6,490 nucleotides of DNA from Alkalinema sp. CAN_BIN05. Lineage in GTDB: Bacteria; Cyanobacteriota; Cyanobacteriia; Leptolyngbyales; Leptolyngbyaceae. A program made the translations under genes and the position numbers. A model generated the notes under the pieces. It did not search any database. It was not told the DNA's origin and saw nothing but the letters and a program-made list of their open reading frames with translations. Below, one piece after another: positions 1-4,381 of this stretch (position 1 is its first letter; every line of letters begins with the position of its first letter). Where the stretch lies: contig JAJAYH010000208.1 of assembly GCA_026786325.1 (NCBI GenBank), positions 1 to 6,490 of the forward strand, given 5' to 3'.

Positions 1-1
1 A

Positions 2-206
2 CGAGACCGGAACGGTGCGTTTGAACCAAAGTTAATCGCCAAGGGGCAAACGAGGTTTAACGGGTTTGATGAGAAAATCTTACCCTGCTTTATTCCCGTG
101 GCATGACGACCCGAGACATCCAATCCCAGTTAGAAGATTTATACGGAGTCGAGGTCTCTCATAGCCTGATTTCTAACGTGACTGAAGCGGTGGAATCAGA
201 ACGGAA
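2..206 (+). pseudogene. IS256-family transposase, internal frameshifted fragment
   Basis: About 67 residues of a mutator-type (IS256) DDE transposase are readable. Frame 2 gives RDRNGAFEPKLIAKGQTRF and continues to DEKIL at 68-82. The match then moves to frame 1 at about 88, giving LYSRGMTTRDIQSQLEDLYG and then VEVSHSLISNVTEAV up to about 195. Restoring one T after position 82 would rejoin the two frames, so a one-base deletion is the simplest explanation. These blocks are characteristic of the N-terminal third of IS256 transposases, which are about 400 residues long. The catalytic DDE residues lie further downstream in the family and are absent here. The fragment stops inside the coding sequence, with no terminal inverted repeat at the right boundary, so it is a deletion remnant and not a clean insertion. 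The left part lies outside the window. It cannot transpose by itself. Confidence 0.82.
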
Positions 207-224
207 ACTCGGAACGAGCAGTCG

Positions 225-950
225 ATGCCCGTGCGTCAATTCACCACGCAGTTAGACGCAATGCCCACGGAGAAGCCGTTTGTGGCGGTGATGGTGCAAT
301 GTTATTCAGGGTCTTTTGCTAATTTAATTTATCAAGGTGGAAACCCCAAACGAGGCATTGCCATGCACGATCGGTGTGGTTTTTTTGCAACAGTCAAATC
401 ATTGCCATCCGTCTGCTGCACGCCTGAGGTAAATGAAGCAGATTACCAGGATTATAGTTCCAGATTTTTTGCGGGTTTAAGCGGTGTTAATCGGGTTGGG
501 AAGAAGGTTTCATCGGCTGATTATGATGAAGATGGACGGATTTCATTCCGCGAGGCTCACGCGTTTGCCAAGATCGATGAACAAGCCCAGGATTTGCCTG
601 TATCAACCCTAGAAGTGTGGCTGCAAGAGCGATTGAATGAGGGAGATCGTAAGACCATTTTGTCCATGCCAATTGCCGAAATTATCAAACAAGGTCGCCC
701 GGAACAAGTCATGGTAGTGCGATCGTTGTCCCGATCTTTAGGGTATGACCGACAAAAATTCGATCGCGCTAATCGATCGGCAGTCAAACAAAATTTATCC
801 CTAAATTCGTCACTGAAACAGACTTATTCCGAGCGTATAACGATGGAACTTTTAAATATTATGGCAGAGAAAAAAGTGAAGCAGAGTGGCAAGGCCAACT
901 GGATTGCGATATTGGAGAAATTGTTGAACTGTGAAGGCCGATCGCTCTAA
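225..950 (+). CDS. Clan CD (caspase/legumain-fold) peptidase-like protein with EF-hand loop, N-terminally truncated
   Basis: The 241 residues resemble the C-terminal half of a cyanobacterial caspase/C13-like peptidase family. A hydrophobic strand followed by VQCYSGSF (Cys26) matches the place of the clan-CD catalytic cysteine. Next come GGNPKRGIAMHDRCGFFATV (residues 38-57) and a cysteine-rich NEADYQDYSS region. Residues 99-110 (DYDEDGRISFRE) form a textbook 12-residue EF-hand Ca2+ loop with D, D, D, G, I and E in the expected places. The catalytic His block that should precede Cys26 is missing, because in-frame sequence begins at 186 just after a stop and upstream DNA is transposase. Family-like sequence seems to start near 207, before the ATG. 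No clear ribosome binding site precedes 225, and another start between 186 and 225 cannot be excluded. It is probably a decaying gene. The homology is recognised from motifs and the exact family name is uncertain. Confidence 0.62.
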   Translation: MPVRQFTTQLDAMPTEKPFVAVMVQCYSGSFANLIYQGGNPKRGIAMHDRCGFFATVKSLPSVCCTPEVNEADYQDYSSRFFAGLSGVNRVGKKVSSADYDEDGRISFREAHAFAKIDEQAQDLPVSTLEVWLQERLNEGDRKTILSMPIAEIIKQGRPEQVMVVRSLSRSLGYDRQKFDRANRSAVKQNLSLNSSLKQTYSERITMELLNIMAEKKVKQSGKANWIAILEKLLNCEGRSL

Positions 951-1063
951 GAGGATATTTGAGAATCGGAGGTTGTGGCAATTTGAGGCCATGCCCGTAG
1001 GGCTTAGGGGCTGGGGAATTGGGTCTGCAATCCGTCACAACCTTAGACTCTTCAAACACACTC
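951..1063. other. Convergent intergenic spacer, no gene seen
   Basis: This 113-bp stretch lies between the 3' ends of the peptidase-like remnant and arsR. It holds a short perfect inverted repeat, GCCC-gta-GGGC (993-1003), within G-rich sequence. No T-run follows on either strand, so it is at best a weak bidirectional terminator. Read on the minus strand the repeat is followed by GGGCATGGCCTCAA, which recalls IS200/IS605-type ends, but this is too short to call. No coding potential was recognised. Confidence 0.35.
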
Positions 1064-1393
1064 TTAGGACAAGACCGATCGTAACTCTGCCAAACGTTCC
1101 GCCACTAACCGATAGTAAATCCAAGTCCCCCGTCGTTCTTTAGTCAACAATCCTGCTTCATACATCACTTTCAAATGATGACTGACCGTCGGTTGCGATA
1201 ATCCCAAGGTCTCAACCAACTCACAAGCGCGCACCTCTTGACTCGGTTGGGCGGCGATCAAGTTGAGCAATTGCAACCGTGCAGGCTCGCCCAATACCCG
1301 GAAAATACGGGCAACATCATTCAATTCCTCAGGCTCAAGACGACCTGAGAGTAAGGGCGGACAGCAGCAAGGAATAGGTTTGGGAAGATTCAT
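1064..1393 (-). CDS. arsR: ArsR/SmtB-family arsenic-responsive repressor
   Basis: This is a winged-helix metalloregulator of 109 residues from the chosen ATG. ARIFRVLGEPARLQLLNLIA forms the first helices. CELVETLGLSQPTVSHHLKV (57-76) is the helix-turn-helix with the SQPTVSHHLK signature, and GLLTKERRGTWIYYRL (81-96) is the wing. Proteins of this type bind an inverted repeat as dimers and leave DNA when As(III) binds. Metal ligands look rearranged: the classical ELCVCDL motif is VRACEL here, keeping only Cys57, while three cysteines (Cys9-11, PCCCPP) sit at the N terminus. The reading frame is open to a TTG at 1462 and also has ATGs at 1426 and 1411. I chose 1393 because homologues start around MxLPKPIPCC and because a TTGACA promoter and an operator-like repeat occupy the upstream codons. 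No start has a good ribosome binding site. It is divergent from aqpS-arsC-arsH and probably represses both sides. Confidence 0.88.
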   Translation of the reverse strand: MNLPKPIPCCCPPLLSGRLEPEELNDVARIFRVLGEPARLQLLNLIAAQPSQEVRACELVETLGLSQPTVSHHLKVMYEAGLLTKERRGTWIYYRLVAERLAELRSVLS

Positions 1394-1404
1394 AATTAAG
1401 GGTA

Positions 1405-1434
1405 TTGACATACACCGAGCCGTCATGAGATATT
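1405..1434 (+). promoter_or_regulatory. Candidate promoter of aqpS-arsC-arsH
   Basis: A perfect -35 hexamer TTGACA lies at 1405-1410. An 18-bp spacer separates it from GATATT at 1429-1434, which matches the -10 consensus at four of six bases. Transcription would start near 1441, inside the inverted repeat at 1430-1449. The placement is consistent with repression by ArsR. It is assigned by consensus only. Confidence 0.5.
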
Positions 1435-1449
1435 CATCACAGTGAATAT
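1430..1449. promoter_or_regulatory. Inverted repeat, likely ArsR operator
   Basis: Perfect 7-bp arms ATATTCA and TGAATAT are separated by 6 bp. The size and A/T-rich character fit operators of the ArsR/SmtB family. It overlaps the candidate -10 of the aqpS operon and lies just upstream of the chosen arsR start, so one dimer could control both directions. That ArsR binds here is inference. Confidence 0.55.
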
Positions 1450-1455
1450 AGATAG

Positions 1456-1473
1456 ATATCAATATTATGATAT
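1456..1473. promoter_or_regulatory. Second inverted repeat, possible accessory operator
   Basis: Arms ATATCA and TGATAT (6 bp, perfect) are again spaced by 6 bp. The centre is about 25 bp from the centre of the repeat at 1430-1449. It covers the annotated ATG of aqpS at 1467. The equal spacer suggests a related site, but A/T-rich DNA yields such repeats by chance. Confidence 0.3.
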
Positions 1474-2213
1474 TTCAGGAGGTATTACTTATTAATATTA
1501 GATCAAATCGCCTACTCGCTAGATTTTTACTGCGACAAGATAGCTTTATATCCCGCAAATCTATTGCCGAATTCATTGGTACTTTTGTATTGATTTTTGC
1601 GGGGACAGGTACGGTGATGGTAAACCAAATCAGTAGGGGTGCGGTGACGCATTTAGGTGTTAGCTTTATCTTTGGGGCCGTGGTGTCGGCATTGATCTAT
1701 ACGATCGGCCATATTAGCGGCGCGCATTTGAATCCTGCGGTGACATTGGCTTTTTGGCGTGGTGGATTGTTTTGTGGCCGTCACGTTTTGCCTTATATAG
1801 TGGCTCAGGTGATGGGTGCGATCGCAGCGTCTTGTTTACTTTTACTATCCTTTGGTCCGGTTGCAAATCTTGGAGCAACATTGCCGTTAAACAATAATTG
1901 GATGCAATCGCTGATTTTAGAAACAGTGTTGACGTTTATATTGATGTTTGTGGTTTTGGGTGCAGCGGTTGACCCCCGATCGAGACGTGAGTTTGGTGGA
2001 TTGGCGATCGGATTAACGGTCGGTCTTGAAGCGGCTTGTATGGGTCCAATTACGGGCGCAAGTATGAATCCGGCGCGATCGTTTGGTCCGGCATTTATGA
2101 GTGGAATCTGGCAACACCACTGGGTTTATTGGGTAGCGCCGATCGTTGGGGCACAGTTAGCGGTTTGGGTTTATCGATCGCTAACAAATGATTTTGCTGA
2201 TTTTAAAAACTAG
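1467..2213 (+). CDS. aqpS: Aquaglyceroporin of the ars operon (AqpS-like arsenite channel)
   Basis: This is a six-span MIP-family channel of the inner membrane. Both half-helix motifs are present: SGAHLNPAVT (NPA at 89-91) and TGASMNPARS (NPA at 201-203). The hydrophobic segments around them run from KSIAEFIGTF (31-40) to the last span near 219-236. Placing the selectivity-filter residues by their fixed distance from the NPA motifs gives Phe69, Ala189, Ala198 and Arg204. This is a wider filter than in water-specific aquaporins. In S. meliloti an AqpS in the same operon position lets arsenite made by ArsC leave the cell; the same role is inferred here. arsC follows after 19 bp. The start is uncertain: the ATG at 1467 has no ribosome binding site, while a perfect AGGAGG lies inside the frame at 1477-1482 with no ATG, GTG or TTG after it. 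The conserved core begins only near residue 29, so the first residues may not be translated. Confidence 0.88.
   Translation: MIFQEVLLINIRSNRLLARFLLRQDSFISRKSIAEFIGTFVLIFAGTGTVMVNQISRGAVTHLGVSFIFGAVVSALIYTIGHISGAHLNPAVTLAFWRGGLFCGRHVLPYIVAQVMGAIAASCLLLLSFGPVANLGATLPLNNNWMQSLILETVLTFILMFVVLGAAVDPRSRREFGGLAIGLTVGLEAACMGPITGASMNPARSFGPAFMSGIWQHHWVYWVAPIVGAQLAVWVYRSLTNDFADFKN
1477..1482 (+). promoter_or_regulatory. Consensus ribosome binding site without a standard start codon
   Basis: AGGAGG is a perfect anti-16S match, the strongest in the ars operon. Eight bases downstream the aqpS frame has ATT (1491-1493). No ATG, GTG or TTG occurs at usable spacing in any frame. Either ATT is the start, or the true start codon was lost by mutation. 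Confidence 0.5.
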
Positions 2214-2232
2214 AACTTTCAGGAGAACGACT

Positions 2233-2625
2233 ATGAAACGTGTGATGTTTGTCTGTAAAAAGAATTCAGCCCGATCGCAGATGGCAGAAGGTTTTGCAAA
2301 AACGTTAGGGGCAGGAAAGATTCAAGTCACGAGTTCGGGTTTGGAGAAAAGTGAAGTGCGGCCAGAGGCTATTGTTACTATGCGTGATGCGGGAATTGAC
2401 ATTAGTAATCAAACATCAAATGCACTCAGCGAATTCAAAGCTGAAGATTTTGATGTGGTGATTTCGCTCTGTGGATGTGGTGTGAACTTGCCTAGTGAAT
2501 GGGTATTACGTGAAGTTTTTGAAGATTGGCAACTTGATGATCCAGCAGAACAACCAGAAATTTTCCCAAGAGTCCGCGATGAGGTAAGGTCACGAGTCGA
2601 AACGCTCATTCAATCTCTAAGCTAA
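2233..2625 (+). CDS. arsC: Arsenate reductase, low-molecular-weight phosphatase fold, glutaredoxin-type
   Basis: The 130-residue cytoplasmic enzyme reduces arsenate to arsenite. The N terminus MKRVMFVCKKNSARSQMAEG carries the P-loop C-X5-R (Cys8 to Arg14) of the LMW tyrosine phosphatase fold. ISLCGCG places Cys80 and Cys82, the same positions as the redox cysteines of Synechocystis ArsC, which has this fold but uses glutathione/glutaredoxin. The thioredoxin-type pair of S. aureus ArsC has a longer spacing. The EDWQLDDPAEQ segment near 96-106 supplies the acidic loop with the general-acid Asp. The P-loop has Ala13 where I recall a cysteine in the Synechocystis protein; that residue is not one of the redox three. 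The ATG at 2233 is chosen because AGGAGA (2221-2226) precedes it by 6 bp; the open frame extends upstream into aqpS. It is the second gene of the operon and arsH follows after 20 bp. Confidence 0.93.
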   Translation: MKRVMFVCKKNSARSQMAEGFAKTLGAGKIQVTSSGLEKSEVRPEAIVTMRDAGIDISNQTSNALSEFKAEDFDVVISLCGCGVNLPSEWVLREVFEDWQLDDPAEQPEIFPRVRDEVRSRVETLIQSLS

Positions 2626-2645
2626 ATTCACCATTCTAAATTCCC

Positions 2646-3290
2646 ATGCATCCTCCTCGTATTCTGTTTCTCTATGGTTCTCTGCGCGATCGTTCCTACA
2701 GTAGGCTTTTGGCTGAAGAAGCTGCTCGAATTATCAGTAGCTTTGGCGCTGAAGTAAAGTTCTTTGATCCGCGTGATTTGCCTTTGCATGGGAGTGTTCC
2801 TGATACTCATCCGAAAGTACAGGAATTGAGAGCCTTGAGTGAATGGTCTGAAGGACAAGTTTGGTCGAGTCCCGAAATGCATGGGCAAATTAGCGGCATT
2901 ATAAAAACGCAAATTGATTGGATTCCCCTAGAAATCGGTTCCGTGCGCCCAACCCAAGGCCGGACATTGGCAGTAATGCAGGTCTCTGGGGGATCTCAAT
3001 CCTTTAATGCAGTGAATACATTACGAATTTTAGGCCGTTGGATGCGAATGTTTACGATTCCCAATCAATCATCGGTGGCAAAAGCCTATGAGGAGTTCAA
3101 TGAAGATGGCACAATGCGCGATTCGACTTATCGCGATCGGGTTATTGACGTAATGGAAGAGCTATACAAATTCACAATACTATTGCGAGATCAATCTGAT
3201 TATTTAACCGATCGCTATAGTGAACGTCAGAAATCTGGCGATCGATCGGATTTGGTCGCGATCGGTAAAATATTGAACGATCGCGCGTAA
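2646..3290 (+). CDS. arsH: ArsH, NADPH-dependent FMN reductase / organoarsenical oxidase
   Basis: The 214-residue flavoprotein has a flavodoxin-like fold. It starts MHPPRILFLYGSLRDRSYSR, where GSLRDRS (11-17) binds the FMN phosphate. Diagnostic ArsH blocks follow: SEWSEGQVWSSPEMHG, KTQIDWIPLEIGSVRPTQG, LAVMQVSGGSQSFNAVNTLR, RWMRMFTIPNQSSVAKAY and a YSERQK end. Family members are NADPH:FMN oxidoreductases that oxidise trivalent methyl- and arylarsenicals to the less toxic pentavalent forms and give tolerance to oxidative stress. The length matches the family well except for a somewhat short C terminus. It lies 20 bp after arsC in the same operon, with no strong ribosome binding site, so translation may be coupled. 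Several HIP1-like CGATCG cores lie near its 3' end. It is complete and appears functional. Confidence 0.93.
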   Translation: MHPPRILFLYGSLRDRSYSRLLAEEAARIISSFGAEVKFFDPRDLPLHGSVPDTHPKVQELRALSEWSEGQVWSSPEMHGQISGIIKTQIDWIPLEIGSVRPTQGRTLAVMQVSGGSQSFNAVNTLRILGRWMRMFTIPNQSSVAKAYEEFNEDGTMRDSTYRDRVIDVMEELYKFTILLRDQSDYLTDRYSERQKSGDRSDLVAIGKILNDRA

Positions 3291-3340
3291 AGTCTAATCA
3301 AATCAGAAATACAACCGCTAGCGATTTCTTTCAAGAACGT

Positions 3341-3640
3341 ATGGCTCGTTTACATCGGCATTTTGATCTCAAAACTTGCGAAGATACAAAAAAGCGCTTA
3401 ATTGATGCCGTTTGTGAAGAAGCTCTCGAAGGATTCGATCGAATTAAAATTTGGAAAGGATCCAGTCTCGAAACTTTAACCACCAGTGAAATTGCAGATT
3501 ACCTCATTGCGGAACATAGAGGCTATCTCGAAGTACCTTTTCTTTGTGTTGTAGAAGTAAAAAAAGACAACTTCGAGCAAGAAATTGCACAGTGTCTTGT
3601 CGAAATGCAAGCCTGCCAAGGACATCTTATTGATTTGTAA
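3341..3640 (+). pseudogene. Truncated PD-(D/E)XK nuclease-like cyanobacterial protein
   Basis: The 99 residues read as part of a family of cyanobacterial proteins of unknown role with a restriction-endonuclease-like fold. The pattern is ADYLIAEHRGYLEVPFLCVV followed by EVKKDNFEQ, where the acidic residue after ADYL and the ExK (EVKK) would form the metal site. EIAQCLVEMQACQ follows. The reading frame is open well upstream of the ATG, and sequence such as TASDFFQERMARLHRHFDLK across the ATG looks like one continuous domain, so the true start has been lost or lies at a non-ATG codon. At the 3' end the family-like sequence stops at QACQ, and GHLIDL then a stop follow; the expected second half is missing. 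It lies 50 bp after arsH and could be read through from the ars operon. A DNA-related function is inferred only from the motif. Confidence 0.55.
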
Positions 3641-3675
3641 TGACTACTTGTACGTTCTATCATAATGTTCATACA

Positions 3676-3707
3676 AAAACTCCTGACGGTTTTCCATCAA
3701 GAGTTTT
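3676..3707. terminator. Long hairpin, possible bidirectional terminator
   Basis: AAAACTC (3676-3682) pairs with GAGTTTT (3701-3707). Inside, TGACGG pairs with CCATCA with one mismatch, leaving a TTTT loop. The total is about 14 pairs with two mismatches. The A/T-rich outer arms give a short T-tract on both strands. It could end transcription of the ars operon and the truncated gene on the plus strand, or reads from the small minus-strand gene. Confidence 0.45.
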
Positions 3708-3740
3708 AAAAGGAGTCTTCTGAACCATGAAAATTAAATC

Positions 3741-3763
3741 AATATCGTCTTCTGTACGATATT
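3741..3763 (-). terminator. Hairpin after the small membrane protein gene
   Basis: A perfect 8-bp inverted repeat (AATATCGT and ACGATATT, 7-base loop) lies 17 bp downstream of the minus-strand stop at 3780. On the minus strand it is followed by GATTTAATTTT, a loose T-rich tail. The stem is A/T-rich, so termination would be weak. Confidence 0.4.
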
Positions 3764-3779
3764 TACTCTAAACCCTGCT

Positions 3780-3893
3780 CTAAAAGAAACCTGCCAATAA
3801 GATAGCCGTAAATGCAGTGAATATCACTAACGACAGAATCAAAATGTGGCTGACGGTTTCGTCGTGCTTGAGCATTCTATGAGGATAATCCAT
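3780..3893 (-). CDS. Small single-span membrane protein, 37 residues, unknown function
   Basis: This minus-strand frame encodes 37 residues beginning MDYPHRMLKHDETVSHILIL. A polar, charged N terminus of about 16 residues is followed by one hydrophobic segment, about residues 17-37, rich in I, L, V, F and A and ending AILLAGFF. The layout is that of the very small one-helix subunits and regulators common in cyanobacterial thylakoid or plasma membranes, with the charged end probably on the cytoplasmic side. I do not recognise a named family. Support for a real gene is good for its size: GGGGAGGA lies directly upstream with 4-5 bp spacing to the ATG, a hairpin follows the stop, and no larger gene overlaps it. 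A photosynthetic or NDH-complex subunit is possible but not shown. It could be regulated through the palindrome at 3919-3933. Confidence 0.6.
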   Translation of the reverse strand: MDYPHRMLKHDETVSHILILSLVIFTAFTAILLAGFF

Positions 3894-3918
3894 AAATCCT
3901 CCCCAGGATTCGCATCTG

Positions 3919-3933
3919 ATACTAGTCTAGTAT
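3919..3933. promoter_or_regulatory. 15-bp palindrome upstream of the small membrane protein gene
   Basis: ATACTAG-t-CTAGTAT is a perfect inverted repeat with a one-base centre. It sits 26 bp upstream of the ATG at 3893, where a promoter or operator for that gene would be expected. A TTGGGA hexamer lies about 16 bp further upstream on the minus strand. No regulator is recognised. Confidence 0.35.
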
Positions 3934-4111
3934 TTCCGATCGCCCTTATCCCAATTCTTAATCTATCGTTGCGATCGGTAGAGTAAATTTACACAAACAG
4001 ATTACAGTTTATTCGTTAGTGTCTTGAATCTTTAGTGCTCTGGAGTTGAGATTTTTGAAACCCTTGTATAGAGAGACTCGATTTTATCCTCTGAGCCACC
4101 GCGAATAATTC
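3934..4111. other. A/T-rich intergenic stretch
   Basis: No gene was found on either strand. The stretch contains one HIP1-like core near 3973 and a weak promoter-like pair on the plus strand, TTGAGA (4046-4051) and TATAGA (4067-4072), with a short 15-bp spacer. It separates the small membrane protein gene from the IS200/IS605 remnant. Confidence 0.3.
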
Positions 4112-4231
4112 ATGACACTAACCGTAATGGAGCAGTCAACATTAATTAGAAAAGTGGCGGCAGAATTTGGACTTGATGTAAATGGAGTCAGTAGAGGTCC
4201 TTTGATGGCACCTGTCAAGATCTCATTGTAG
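4112..4231 (+). pseudogene. Short frame, probable C-terminal tail of an IS605 TnpB/OrfB
   Basis: The frame encodes 39 residues: MTLTVMEQSTLIRKVAAEFG, then a stretch ending SRGPLMAPVKISL. The sequence itself is too short to identify. The main support is position: its stop lies about 15 bp before an IS200/IS605-type right-end hairpin, the usual place for the end of tnpB in cyanobacterial elements, and the APVK-like ending resembles tails of such proteins. The zinc ribbon and RuvC residues are missing and the frame is closed by TAA at 4106-4108, so only the last part remains. A plain spurious frame is the alternative. No ribosome binding site is evident. Confidence 0.38.
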
Positions 4232-4245
4232 ATCTAGTGATGAAT

Positions 4246-4275
4246 CTCCGTCCCTTTAGGGCTGGGTTACATCAA
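4246..4275 (+). mobile_element. IS200/IS605-family right-end hairpin and TCAA terminus, remnant
   Basis: CTCCG-t-CCC-ttta-GGG-CTGGG forms an imperfect hairpin (4246-4266), followed by TTACATCAA. Cyanobacterial IS605 right ends commonly read CCCCGTCCCTTTAGGGCGGGG and end in TCAA; this copy differs from that arrangement mainly at two stem positions. TCAA at 4272-4275 would be the right cleavage site. Any reRNA (omega RNA) scaffold of the former TnpB would have overlapped this region. No left end was found in the window. Confidence 0.55.
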
Positions 4276-4381
4276 GGCGGTTCTCCCCACAGAGTTCTCC
4301 ATAGAAAACCCTGAACGACTCGCGCTACTATTAACGATGTGTGCAATCCGTGCCTACTTCTTAATTACGGAGTATCTAGTC

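Noticed and set aside
1394..1462. Upstream in-frame starts of arsR (TTG 1462, ATG 1426, ATG 1411)
   Set aside because: They would place the operator-like repeat and the TTGACA element inside the coding region, and the added residues are not typical of ArsR N termini. The ATG at 1411 remains possible.
3727..3771. A 14-residue frame (MKIKSISSSVRYLL) with AAAAGGAG upstream
   Set aside because: It is very short, overlaps the perfect hairpin at 3741-3763, and looks like the first residues of a signal peptide cut off by a stop. It was not called as a gene.
4046..4072. Promoter-like pair TTGAGA and TATAGA before the IS605 remnant
   Set aside because: The 15-bp spacer is short and no intact gene follows within the expected distance.
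4218..4235. AGATCT repeated with a 6-bp spacer
   Set aside because: AGATCT is itself a palindrome, so two copies automatically form an inverted repeat. There is no further support for a function.
4337..4381. ATG at 4337 as the start of cysE
   Set aside because: The extra 15 residues do not resemble CysE N termini, and the GTG at 4382 has a GGAG at good distance and gives the expected MLKTLVADF-like start.
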